Below the pieces are notes generated by a model that was not told the origin of the DNA, did no database searches, and worked only from the letters and a program-made list of their open reading frames with translations. A program made the position numbers and the translations under genes. Below are positions 15,489-23,520 of a DNA stretch of 64,000 nucleotides, piece by piece (within the stretch, counting starts at the first letter, position 1; every line of letters begins with the position of its first letter). Source of the stretch: JAIBAC01 sp046331095 (GTDB lineage: Bacteria > Actinomycetota > Acidimicrobiia > UBA2766); NCBI GenBank assembly GCA_046331095.1, contig JAXLRM010000004.1, positions 124,001 to 188,000 on the forward strand, written 5' to 3'.

Positions 15489-17090
15489 ATGGCGTTGAAG
15501 GACACCTACGACGCGATCATCATCGGGGCCGGCCACAACGGCCTGACCCTGGGCGCGTACCTCGCGCGCAGCGGCCTCGACGTGATCGTGCTCGAGGCAC
15601 GCCACGAGGAAGGCGGCGGGCTCTGCAGCGAGGAGGTCACCCGCGCCGGGTTCGTGCACAACATGCACGCCAACTACCACACGTTCGTGGACATGGCCCC
15701 GCCGGTGGCCGACCTCGACGTGCGTGGCCACGGCGTCGAGTACGTGCGCCCCGAGGTCCAGATGGCGTCGATCTTCGACGACGCCAAGGCCATCACGATC
15801 CACACCGACACGGACAAGACCGTCGAGTCGATGGCGCGCTTCAACGAGGAGGACGCAGAGACGTTCCGGCGCCTCTACGACGAGGCTCACGGCTTCGTCG
15901 ACCTGCTCCTGGGCACGTTGATGTACCAGCCGCCCCTGAGCGTCAAGGAGCTCACCAAGGCGCTCGCGACCTTCGGCGTCGAGGACCGCTCGGAGTTCCT
16001 CTCGGTGAAGCTGCGCCGCCAGACCATCAACCAGTTCCTCGACCGCCACTTCACCGACGACCGCATCAAGGCCCACCTCGCCTTCCACGGTGCGGTGTGC
16101 GCGTACACCAACGACGTGTCCGGCCTCGCGATCGGCTACCCGCTCCTCGTCGGCAAGATCAACAACTGGCACCTCTGCCTGGGCGGCTCGCACCGCCTCG
16201 CGCACGCCCTGTGGCGCGACCTCGCCCAGAACGGCGGCGTGATGTGGTCCGACGCCGAGGTGACGAACGTGATCGTCGACGGCGGTCGTGCCGTCGGCGT
16301 GCGTCTCGCCGACGGGATCGAGCTGCACGCCCGCAAGGTCGTCGCGTCGACGGTCTCGGTCGAGCAGACGTTCCTCGAGTTCGTCGAGCCCTCCGCGATC
16401 CCCGAGGAGTTCGCGCACGACGTCAAGACCAAGGTCGCGCACAAGGACTGGTCGCTGTTCTCGGTGCATCTCGCGATGAGCCAGTTCCCCGAGTACACCG
16501 CGGCGGAGTTCGACCCCGACGTGAACCGGGCGTGGGTGGTCAACCTCGGCATCGACTCGCCCGCGCGGCTCAACGCCGACTGGGCCGAGATCCGCAAGGG
16601 CCGCCTCGTCGACCCCCAGCCGAACGCGGCGGTGAACTCCCTCTACGACCCCACCGACGCGCCGCCCGGGTACGCGACGGGCCTGCTGCGCCAGTTCGCC
16701 CCGTTCGCGCTCGCCGACGGCGGCGAAGGCGCCTGGGACGACATGGGCCGCTGGTACGGCCAGAAGTGCATCGACGCGTGGCGCCGCTACGCACCGAACC
16801 TCACCGACGACGCCATCGTCGAGTGGTCGGTGTTCACGCCCCACGACATCGCACGTAAGCTGCCCAACATGGTGCGCGGCGACTGGATGATGGGCGAGAT
16901 CAGCCTGGCCAACATGTTGGACCAGCGGCCCCTGCCCGAGCTCGGCCAGTACCGCACGCCGATCGAGGGCCTCTACATGGCGGGCAGCACCCAGCATCCG
17001 CACGGCTTCATCACCTTCGGGCCCGGCTACAACGCCCTGCAGGTCATCGCCGACGACCTCGGCATGGACAAGTGGTGGCAGCAGATCTGA
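15489..17090 (+). CDS. CrtI/PYROXD2-like FAD-dependent oxidoreductase 2
   Basis: A 533-residue paralogue of the enzyme at 13431-15032, with the same length and a matching N-terminus (AIIIGAGHNGLTLGAYLARS, EARHEEGGG). It has a C-terminal FAD motif ending in TFGPGYNALQVIADDLG. The two proteins are clearly related but not recent copies, so they probably act on different intermediates. It starts one base after the SCP2 stop and overlaps the next gene by TGATG, so all four genes form a single translationally coupled unit. A lipid desaturase or alcohol/aldehyde oxidase role is possible. Confidence 0.85.
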   Translation: MALKDTYDAIIIGAGHNGLTLGAYLARSGLDVIVLEARHEEGGGLCSEEVTRAGFVHNMHANYHTFVDMAPPVADLDVRGHGVEYVRPEVQMASIFDDAKAITIHTDTDKTVESMARFNEEDAETFRRLYDEAHGFVDLLLGTLMYQPPLSVKELTKALATFGVEDRSEFLSVKLRRQTINQFLDRHFTDDRIKAHLAFHGAVCAYTNDVSGLAIGYPLLVGKINNWHLCLGGSHRLAHALWRDLAQNGGVMWSDAEVTNVIVDGGRAVGVRLADGIELHARKVVASTVSVEQTFLEFVEPSAIPEEFAHDVKTKVAHKDWSLFSVHLAMSQFPEYTAAEFDPDVNRAWVVNLGIDSPARLNADWAEIRKGRLVDPQPNAAVNSLYDPTDAPPGYATGLLRQFAPFALADGGEGAWDDMGRWYGQKCIDAWRRYAPNLTDDAIVEWSVFTPHDIARKLPNMVRGDWMMGEISLANMLDQRPLPELGQYRTPIEGLYMAGSTQHPHGFITFGPGYNALQVIADDLGMDKWWQQI

Positions 17091-17596
17091 TGAAGACACT
17101 CAACGTCACCTACGCCGACGGCGAGGACGCCTCGGGGATGGCCACCATGTTGGGTGGCCTGCTCGAGGACAACGTGCGCGACTACAAGGGCCGCGCCGGG
17201 GTCTCGCGCTTCGCGCGCGGCGACGTCGTGCTCACCGCTGCCGACCGTGACATCTCGGTCACGCTTTCGTTCCGCGGCGACGAGGTCGTCGTCGCGAACG
17301 GCGCCTCCGAAGGCGCCGCGGTGCTCGCCGGGCCGTGGCTCGAGATGGCGAAGCTGTGCAGCGGCCAGGTCAACCCGTTCAAGGCGATGGCTCGCCGCGA
17401 GCTCAAGATCGAACCGCACGGCCGTCTCGACACGGTCGCGGCCGCGGGCTTCGTGCTCTCGGTGCCGCCGTCGTTCTACGGCGACGAGGAGGCGATCCGC
17501 CGGCGCCGCATCCAGGTCGGCGTCGCGGTCGCGGCGACCATCGGGGTCGCGGTCACGATCGCGTACGTGCGCCGCCGTCGCCGGCGAGCGGCCTGA
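17090..17596 (+). CDS. membrane-anchored SCP2-like lipid-binding protein
   Basis: A 168-residue protein. The first ~120 residues follow an SCP2-like strand pattern (FARGDVVLTAADRDISVTLS, VVVANGASEGAAVLAGPW, CSGQVNPFKAMARRELKI). They are followed by a single transmembrane helix (IQVGVAVAATIGVAVTIAYV) and a terminal arginine cluster, which places the domain on a membrane face. An in-frame start at 17072 inside the previous gene is less likely than the coupled ATG at 17090. It is the last gene of the operon. Compared with the soluble SCP2 gene, the added anchor suggests that one carrier shuttles while this one docks at the membrane. Confidence 0.65.
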   Translation: MKTLNVTYADGEDASGMATMLGGLLEDNVRDYKGRAGVSRFARGDVVLTAADRDISVTLSFRGDEVVVANGASEGAAVLAGPWLEMAKLCSGQVNPFKAMARRELKIEPHGRLDTVAAAGFVLSVPPSFYGDEEAIRRRRIQVGVAVAATIGVAVTIAYVRRRRRRAA

Positions 17597-17725
17597 GCGC
17601 CGGGACCCCTTCGGAGCACGCAGCTCCTGGTCCGACGTGATTCGTGGGCGCGGCGGAGGAACGGGCACGGCGGCGTCGAAACGAGAAGGTGCACCCACCC
17701 TCCAGCCCACGAGAGGTGACGAGCC

Positions 17726-18805
17726 TTGCACGAACCACGTGCTTACCTCGTAGGGATCGGTGGCGCCCTGCCTCCGTTCAGCTACACCAACGCCGAGCTC
17801 GCGCCGTACTACAACATCGACGAGGCCACCGCCGAACGCTACGCCCGCGCCACCGGCATCGAATCACGGCACTCGGTCGTCGATCTGCCGGGCGGACGCC
17901 GCCAGCGGGTCCTCTGCGAGACACTTGCCAGCGATGCGGCCAAGATCGCACTGGAGCGAGCTGAGGTCTCGCCCAACGACGTCGACATGGTCGTCACCGC
18001 TGCATCGCTGTTCGACTACATCGTCCCGGCGCTCGGGTCACGCCTGCTGAAGCGCCTCGGCATCCGCGAGGCACTCACGTTCGACCTCTACGGAGGCTGC
18101 GCGCAGTTCATGCACGGCGTTTCCCTCGCCACGAACTACATCAAGTCCGGCCTCGCGAGCACTGTGCTCGTGACGGCATCGGAGGCGCTCACGTCGTGGA
18201 ACCGGGGCGTGCGCTACCCCGTCGACGCCTTCATATTCGGCGACTCCGGCGCCGCCTGGGTGATCACGTCCCTCCCGCGGACCACCGACAAGCCGGTCTG
18301 GGAGATCCACGAGACGACCGCCGGCACACTGTCCGAGCACCTGGGCGAGCCGACCGAGGTCGTCGTCCAGCCGATCACCGGCTGGAAGGAACCCTTCGAC
18401 CTGTTCCTCGAGCCTGACGCGACCGTCGACGAGCGGATGGCAGGGCTGCACCCCGACGACCGCCACGAGTATCGCTGGATCCACAACACCGCCCTCGCGC
18501 GCCGCGTCGCCGGTTTCGGCCTCGTCGAGGGGTTCGAGCGCGTGACCAAGGCGACCGAGCCCAGTGGCGGTCTCGTCGTGCCCCACCAGGGCACCAAACC
18601 GGTTCTCGACGACGTCGCCGGGAGCCTGCCCGAGGGCTGGACCGTCCTCGAGAATCTCGCCAACCGCGGCAACCTCTCCACAGCCTGCGTGCCGATGGCG
18701 ATGTACGACCACCCGGAGACTTGCCTGGAGCACGAGACGATCGTCGCGACGGCGGTGGGTGTCGGCTTCTCCTTCGCCGCCGCACGCCTCACGCGCGACA
18801 TCTGA
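17726..18805 (+). CDS. beta-ketoacyl-ACP synthase III-like thiolase-fold enzyme
   Basis: A 359-residue condensing enzyme. The catalytic triad is intact: Cys125 in DLYGGCAQFMHG, His287 in VVPHQGTKP and Asn316 in ANRGNLSTACVP. The N-terminal GIGGALPPFSYTNAEL and ARATGIESRH are typical of FabH-like proteins. Such enzymes join an acyl-CoA to a malonyl or second acyl unit. The substrate is not predictable, and an OleA- or HMG-CoA-synthase-like reaction cannot be excluded. It is translated from an unusual TTG codon (17726) behind a GAGAGGTGA site. It is convergent with a MaoC hydratase and a hydroxyacyl-CoA dehydrogenase fusion. Confidence 0.8.
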   Translation: MHEPRAYLVGIGGALPPFSYTNAELAPYYNIDEATAERYARATGIESRHSVVDLPGGRRQRVLCETLASDAAKIALERAEVSPNDVDMVVTAASLFDYIVPALGSRLLKRLGIREALTFDLYGGCAQFMHGVSLATNYIKSGLASTVLVTASEALTSWNRGVRYPVDAFIFGDSGAAWVITSLPRTTDKPVWEIHETTAGTLSEHLGEPTEVVVQPITGWKEPFDLFLEPDATVDERMAGLHPDDRHEYRWIHNTALARRVAGFGLVEGFERVTKATEPSGGLVVPHQGTKPVLDDVAGSLPEGWTVLENLANRGNLSTACVPMAMYDHPETCLEHETIVATAVGVGFSFAAARLTRDI

Positions 18806-18830
18806 TCTCGACGGGCAGGACCCGCGGGTC

Positions 18831-19283
18831 CTACCGCGTTGCCTGCGCAAGCTGGAGCAGGCCCTCGGCAACGGTCTCACCGCGCTGGTCGAGCACCTTC
18901 ATCGCCACCACGATCACCCCGAGGCCTCCCTTGGCGGGCCGCTTCTCCACGATCTCGAAGCGCGCCCTGATGGTGTCGCCGATCATGACGGGTTGACGGA
19001 ACCGGAGTCGCTCGATGCCGTAGAAGGCTTCGAGCTGACCCGGCTGCATCGGGAGGAATCCCGACATGATCGACAGCGTCAGGAACCCGTGCGCGATGCG
19101 ACCCCCGAACCGCGAAGCCGCCGCGTACTCGGCATCGGTGTGCAGTGGGTACCAGTCGCCACTGAGCATCGCGAAGTGCACGACGTCGGCCTCGGTGACC
19201 GTGCGCCCTTGGCTCTCCACCGTGCGCCCGACCTGGGACTCCTCGAAGCACGATCCGAACAGGGGTTCCGTGACTGGGTTCAC
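18831..19283 (-). CDS. MaoC-like (R)-specific enoyl-CoA hydratase
   Basis: A 150-residue hot-dog-fold protein. The hydratase-2 motif is complete: YPLHTDAEYAAASRFGG leads into RIAHGFL, with the catalytic Asp (about residue 50) and His (about residue 65). This family hydrates trans-2-enoyl-CoA to (R)-3-hydroxyacyl-CoA. The GTG start at 19283 is supported by GAAGGAGG upstream and overlaps the stop of the preceding dehydrogenase gene by GTGA, so the two are co-translated and probably work on the same CoA esters. Confidence 0.88.
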   Translation of the reverse strand: MNPVTEPLFGSCFEESQVGRTVESQGRTVTEADVVHFAMLSGDWYPLHTDAEYAAASRFGGRIAHGFLTLSIMSGFLPMQPGQLEAFYGIERLRFRQPVMIGDTIRARFEIVEKRPAKGGLGVIVVAMKVLDQRGETVAEGLLQLAQATR

Positions 19284-21112
19284 GACACGCCTCCTTCCTC
19301 GATCACGAACCTGGGATGGTCGGCCGCGGGGCCGAGGAGGTGCTGCGCCGGTGCCGGATCGGTTGCCAGCCACGCGAGTGGGCCTCCGGTGACGATCGGG
19401 AACCTCACACAAGTGACGGCCAGGACGTCGATCGCCGCTGCCGACGCGAGGCCCTCCTGCTGGCAGCGCCGTGCCTCTGCTGCCACGGCCACGAGCAGGC
19501 GTTCGCCCACGTCCTCGGCTTCCGACTTCCGCGGGGGACCTCCCGCGGGACTCGCCGCCGGGTTCGGCGACGGCGCCCCCTCGCCGTACACCCAGAAGCC
19601 GCGTCCGCAACTCCGGCCGAGGGAACCGGCGGACACGATCTGGCGCAGCGGAGCTGCGGCGCGGTAGCGCCGGCCGTAGGTCGTGGCGAGAACGGTGTCC
19701 GCGACGGCGAGAGCGAGGTCCGCGCCGGCCGCGTCGATGACCGACAGCGGCGGGATCGCGAAGCCGGCCGTGGCGGCAGCGGCGTCGACGGCGGCGACGT
19801 CGACTCCCGCGGCGACACGATCGACGGCTTCGAGCAGGTAGGCGAAGAGCAGACGGCTCACGACGTAGCCCGGCACCGATCTCACGGCGACCGCTGCCTT
19901 GCCCAGGGTGGACAGGTAGCCGCCGACGGCGGCGGCGGTCGGGCCGTCCCACGCCGGCGCGTAGGAGACCTCGACCACCGGCGACACCTCCGCCGGAAAG
20001 GCGAAGTGGAGCAGGCCGACGTCGTCTCCGATCTCGGCGAGCGGGATCGACGAGGTCGTCGTTGCCAGCCATGCCCCCGGTGCCGCCGCGCGTCCTGCGT
20101 CCAGCACCTGCCGCTTGATCTCGGCGTCTTCCGCGACCGCCTCCACGATCGCCTCGGCGTCGGCGGGAACCGATGTCGCCGTCCTGAGCCTCGCGGCCGC
20201 GGCGGACGCGTCGACGCGTAGTGGGCCTCGGTGCTCGAGGCGTGCCAGAGCACGGGTGGCCGCGTCCCTCGCGGCCGCGGCTCTCTCGGCGCGACGACCC
20301 ACGATCGTGACCGACACACCCGCTGCCGCCGTCGCCGCCGCGATCGTCGATCCCATGTGACCGGTCCCGGCCACGGCCACGTGAGCGGGAGCGTCTGCGT
20401 GGCCGAACAGGTCGCCGGCGAGGAGCCCGTGCCAGCGGGCCCTGTGCGCGTGCGCGTTCGCGTCGGCGAGACAGGCCGTGAGTCCCTCGAGCTCGGCTGT
20501 GACGCGTACGTCGGGAGCCGAGTCGTGGGCGCGCAGGATCGCACCGACTCCCGCGGCTGCGCCTGGTGTGAGCGGGCTCGCGACCGGCCGCGGCCGGAAG
20601 CCGGCGATCGCCGCCCCGGGATCGGCGTCAGGCCCGGCCGCGCACGCCGACGCCCACGCGGCACCGTCGAGGACGTCGCCGTGGGCGAGCACTCCCAGTG
20701 CCACCGTCGACGGCAGGGTCCGCAAGCAACGTGCAGCCGTGCCGAGCAGGGGAGGGATTCCGTAACGCACCTCGGAGGCACCGAGTCGCGCGTTCGGTCC
20801 CACGTCCACGCGGCCACGACCGGCGACCGCAAGAGCCAGCGCGAACGCCGGACCGAGGCAGCGGCCGTCGACCGCCATCACCACACCCGGGCGCGACTCG
20901 AGCACGTCGAGAGCCGCGATCGTGCGCCGCACCAGGGCGAACGACGCCATGTCCCCGGCCAGCTCGTCGACGTCGAAGGAGGCACCCCAGTCGCAGCTTC
21001 TCAGGACCACTTCGTCGCTGCGGTCCTCCAGCGCCCGGTCCACGAGGTCGACCAGGGCAACGAGGGACGTCGAGCCCTGACGGGCCGGCAGCGTGAGCCA
21101 GTGTGTCGACAT
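19280..21112 (-). CDS. enoyl-CoA hydratase / 3-hydroxyacyl-CoA dehydrogenase fusion
   Basis: A 610-residue two-domain protein. Residues ~1-220 are crotonase-like (GVVMAVDGRCLGPAFALAL, SEVRYGIPPLLGTA). Residues ~235-500 are a 3-hydroxyacyl-CoA dehydrogenase with an NAD loop VAGTGHMGSTIAAATAAAG and a catalytic His in LLHFAFPAEVSPVVEVSY. The order matches FadB-type beta-oxidation fusions but the protein is about 100 residues shorter. The crotonase half has lost the usual PGxGGTQ loop; one candidate Glu (SEVRYG) remains and the second is not evident. The first domain may therefore be an isomerase or inactive. It is co-translated with the MaoC hydratase, which could supply the hydration step. Confidence 0.75.
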   Translation of the reverse strand: MSTHWLTLPARQGSTSLVALVDLVDRALEDRSDEVVLRSCDWGASFDVDELAGDMASFALVRRTIAALDVLESRPGVVMAVDGRCLGPAFALALAVAGRGRVDVGPNARLGASEVRYGIPPLLGTAARCLRTLPSTVALGVLAHGDVLDGAAWASACAAGPDADPGAAIAGFRPRPVASPLTPGAAAGVGAILRAHDSAPDVRVTAELEGLTACLADANAHAHRARWHGLLAGDLFGHADAPAHVAVAGTGHMGSTIAAATAAAGVSVTIVGRRAERAAAARDAATRALARLEHRGPLRVDASAAAARLRTATSVPADAEAIVEAVAEDAEIKRQVLDAGRAAAPGAWLATTTSSIPLAEIGDDVGLLHFAFPAEVSPVVEVSYAPAWDGPTAAAVGGYLSTLGKAAVAVRSVPGYVVSRLLFAYLLEAVDRVAAGVDVAAVDAAAATAGFAIPPLSVIDAAGADLALAVADTVLATTYGRRYRAAAPLRQIVSAGSLGRSCGRGFWVYGEGAPSPNPAASPAGGPPRKSEAEDVGERLLVAVAAEARRCQQEGLASAAAIDVLAVTCVRFPIVTGGPLAWLATDPAPAQHLLGPAADHPRFVIEEGGVS

Positions 21113-21220
21113 GGTCTCCGGTGTTCCCGCGCCGGCGGCAGGACTTCCGCTCGAGGGGACAGAAGGCTACCGCGCTCCACCCGCCCGCATCGGACCGCTC
21201 CGCGCCACACGAGGGAATCC

Positions 21221-22534
21221 GTGACCAAGGCATCGACCCCCCAAGGTGGTACCGAACCCGACGCTGCGTCGGCGAGTGTCGTCGCCACCGGAGCAGCCGG
21301 ACGCGACCGTCTCGTCACGGTCGCGCGCGCATCCGCCGTGCTCGCCCTCATGGTCGTGCACTGGGGCCTGGCAGTCACACTGTCGACGGGGCTGTCCCAA
21401 TCGGGGCCGGACGCCGCGTGGGGATGGACGTGGACCGGCTGGGCGACCTGGGTGTTCGTCTGGATCGGTCCCGCATGGTTCGGGATCTTCGGAGCACTCA
21501 ACGGGCGTGCGGCGCGACGTAGCGTCGGAACCTTCTACCGCAAGCGCTTCACGCGCCTTCTCGTCCCCTACTGGGTGTACGCCGCGGTCATGCTGACACT
21601 GGAGTTCATGCTCTGGGCAGGTCACGTCGGCAACTGCGGTACGCCCGTCACCGACAACTGGATGCTGCAGTTCGGTCCGCTCCAGGCGCTCTCCTGGATC
21701 ATGCCGTTTCCGCATGCCTCGTGCATCGGCATCGGTCAGGCACCGTTTTGGTTCATGGGCGTCTACCTGCTCCTCACACTCCTGCTGCCCGGCCTGGTTC
21801 GCATCTACGACAGCCGGTGGCGCAAATGGACTCTCGCCGCGGGTCTCGTCCTGCCTTTCGTGTTCGACTTCGCCTACAGGGCCCTGGACCTGCCTCGCGG
21901 GGTCGACCATTTCTCGCTGCTCTGGATCCCCCAGAACGTCGTGATCTGGGGGATGTTCGGGTTCCTCGGCCTCTACTACGCCGACAAGACCCACGAACGA
22001 CCCGAGGTGCGGCGCTGGTTCCCGGCCGGTTTCGTCGTCTTCACGTTGGTGACGGCGGCGATGACGATCGGGCCCTGGCCCGACGCGATGTGGTCGGGCA
22101 GCTCCGGCAACCAGTTCCCGCCGACGGCGGCGTACATGACCGGTGGCTTGGCCGCCGTCTGCCTGATCCTGTGGCAGCGGGACCGTCTCGTGCGCTTCTC
22201 CGAGCTGCGCTGGACGCGGGCGTTCGTCGACTGGCTCGACGTCAACAACTACACGATCTACATCTGGCACATGACCGCCTACCTGGTCATCTGGTGGGCG
22301 CTCGAGGGACTCGGGCTCATCGACGTCGCCGGTCAGTACGCCAAGGTCGTGGGAGTGCCGCCTGTCGTGAGCCAGCTCCTGTTGTTCCTGCTCCCCTGGC
22401 CCGTCATCCTCGTGATCGTGCGGATCTTCCACCGCTGCGAGGGCTGGGACATCCCGCCGAAGTGGTGGAAGCGCCGCAAGGCAGCCCGCGCCTCGACGGC
22501 AGCGAGCTCGGTCGAAGTGGACGTCCCGCGGTAG
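21221..22534 (+). CDS. acyltransferase 3 family membrane protein
   Basis: A 437-residue integral membrane protein with about ten helices. It begins with RDRLVTVARASAVLALMVVH, the first-helix pattern of acyltransferase-3 (OafA/OpgC-like) proteins that carry the catalytic His, and later has FYRKRFTRLLVPYWVY, the conserved R-X10-type segment. It would O-acylate a sugar, peptide or lipid headgroup at the membrane. The GTG start at 21221 follows GAGGGAA. A second member of the family is at 54300-55487. It is divergent from the CoA-enzyme pair. Confidence 0.82.
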   Translation: MTKASTPQGGTEPDAASASVVATGAAGRDRLVTVARASAVLALMVVHWGLAVTLSTGLSQSGPDAAWGWTWTGWATWVFVWIGPAWFGIFGALNGRAARRSVGTFYRKRFTRLLVPYWVYAAVMLTLEFMLWAGHVGNCGTPVTDNWMLQFGPLQALSWIMPFPHASCIGIGQAPFWFMGVYLLLTLLLPGLVRIYDSRWRKWTLAAGLVLPFVFDFAYRALDLPRGVDHFSLLWIPQNVVIWGMFGFLGLYYADKTHERPEVRRWFPAGFVVFTLVTAAMTIGPWPDAMWSGSSGNQFPPTAAYMTGGLAAVCLILWQRDRLVRFSELRWTRAFVDWLDVNNYTIYIWHMTAYLVIWWALEGLGLIDVAGQYAKVVGVPPVVSQLLLFLLPWPVILVIVRIFHRCEGWDIPPKWWKRRKAARASTAASSVEVDVPR

Positions 22535-22541
22535 CCCCGTT

Positions 22542-22583
22542 CTGGGCGCGTTTGGCCCAGCCCGATGGGGTGAGCGCGCCCAG
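22542..22583. repeat. palindromic element with 9-bp arms, possible terminator
   Basis: CTGGGCGCG (22542-22550) is a perfect inverted match to CGCGCCCAG (22575-22583), with a 24-nt interior that starts TTTGGCCC. It sits 7 bp after the acyltransferase stop, where a terminator would be expected. The interior shares TTTGGCCC with the 48-nt repeats, so it may be a distant relative of that family. Confidence 0.55.
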
Positions 22584-22625
22584 GTCGAGTTCTCGTCGGG
22601 GATCCCCGGCACGTCCCGACGGCGT

Positions 22626-22653
22626 ATGCCACCGCTGGTACCATACATGGCAT
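22626..22653 (+). promoter_or_regulatory. vapBC operator with leaderless promoter
   Basis: ATGCCA (22626-22631) and TGGCAT (22648-22653) form an inverted repeat centred at 22639.5, which is also the centre of the perfect palindrome TGGTACCA (22636-22643). A TACCAT -10 box (22639-22644) lies seven bases before ATG 22652, so the right arm runs into the start codon and the transcript is probably leaderless. A bound VapB dimer would block the -10 directly. Confidence 0.6.
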
Positions 22654-22861
22654 GTCTCACAAGACGACCGTCTACCTGCCGGACGACCTCAAGGCGGCGA
22701 TCGAAGAGGAAGCGCGCCGGCGCGAGTGTTCGGAAGCCGAGGTCATTCGGAGCGCCGTGCGTCAGGCGGTGCAGCGACCCGAGCCCGCTGCGGGATTCTT
22801 GGACGCCGAGCCGATCGCCGAGCGCGTGGACGAATTGCTGAAGGGATTCGGGCGCCGATGA
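22652..22861 (+). CDS. vapB: VapB-type ribbon-helix-helix antitoxin
   Basis: A 69-residue protein. The N-terminus KTTVYLPDDLKAAIEEEAR is a classic ribbon-helix-helix (CopG/Arc) DNA-binding element, with ECSEAEVIRSAVRQAV as the second helix. The C-terminal tail (DAEPIAERVDELLKGFGR) is the part expected to wrap the toxin. It overlaps vapC by ATGA and is read from a short leaderless-type promoter carrying a nested palindrome, consistent with autorepression. Confidence 0.88.
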   Translation: MSHKTTVYLPDDLKAAIEEEARRRECSEAEVIRSAVRQAVQRPEPAAGFLDAEPIAERVDELLKGFGRR

Positions 22862-23271
22862 TCGTCGCCGACACCAGCGGGCTCCTCGCTCTGTACAACC
22901 GGCGTGAGAAGCAGCACGCAGACGTGGCGAAGGCGGTTGCCGCGATGCGACAGCCCCTCGTCGTGTCGCCATACGTGGTCGCCGAGTTGGACTACCTCGC
23001 CGCGACCAGGCTCGGGGTCGGCGCCGAGGTCGCGATCCTGCGCGAGCTCGCCGGCGGGGCATACGAACTGGCCGCCCTCGACAGCGACGATCTCGATGCG
23101 TGTGCCGCTCTCGTCGAGCGATTCGGCGACCAGTCGATCGGCGTCGCCGACGCGTCCTTGGTGGTCCTCGCCGATCGGTACCGGACGCGCACGCTCCTCA
23201 CGCTCGACCGCCGCCACTTCGGCGTGCTGCGCCCCCGCGCCGGCGGCAGGTTCCGCCTCGTGCCGGGGTGA
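22858..23271 (+). CDS. vapC: VapC-type PIN domain ribonuclease toxin
   Basis: A 137-residue PIN-domain protein. The acidic metal site is complete: Asp5 in MIVADTSGLLALYN, Glu43 in VVAELDYLA, Asp98 in GVADASLVVLADRY and Asp117 in LTLDRRHF. Such toxins cleave tRNA or rRNA when freed from VapB. It is translationally coupled to the upstream antitoxin by an ATGA overlap. A truncated thioesterase gene follows 7 bp later. Confidence 0.92.
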   Translation: MIVADTSGLLALYNRREKQHADVAKAVAAMRQPLVVSPYVVAELDYLAATRLGVGAEVAILRELAGGAYELAALDSDDLDACAALVERFGDQSIGVADASLVVLADRYRTRTLLTLDRRHFGVLRPRAGGRFRLVPG

Positions 23272-23278
23272 CGCACTG

Positions 23279-23491
23279 ATGGGTCGGGACGACGCGATCC
23301 GTGTCGAGTCCGTGGGAGATCGCAGCTTCCGGGCCCGCGTCGACGAGGACTGGACCTCGATGCAGGGAGCCCACGGCGGGATCGTGGCAGCACTGGCCCT
23401 CGCCGCGGTCGAGCAGGTTCTGCGAGAAGACGGGGTCGACCCCGCGGTGACGATGCGGGCGGCGACGTTCCAGACCCGCCTCGCCGGCTGA
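23279..23491 (+). pseudogene. truncated acyl-CoA thioesterase N-terminus
   Basis: A 70-residue frame from ATG 23279. It encodes only the first part of a TesB-like double hot-dog thioesterase: SFRARVDEDWTSMQGAHGGI, VAALALAAVEQVL, then MRAATFQTR and a stop. Full family members are around 260-290 residues, like the one at 47173-48051. The cut lies just before the promoter of the ABC exporter, so the rest was probably lost when these genes were joined. Translation into a stable protein is unlikely. Confidence 0.65.
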
Positions 23492-23506
23492 CGGCGGGGG
23501 GGCCTC

Positions 23507-23520
23507 TAGAGTCCGCGTCA
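23507..23520 (+). promoter_or_regulatory. leaderless promoter of the ABC exporter operon
   Basis: TAGAGT (23507-23512) lies seven bases before ATG 23520, with no ribosome binding site between. This is the TANNNT spacing of actinobacterial leaderless transcripts. Confidence 0.5.

Noticed and set aside
23279..23491. Small functional single hot-dog thioesterase
   Set aside because: The sequence matches only the N-terminal strands of the double hot-dog family and stops before the fold is complete.
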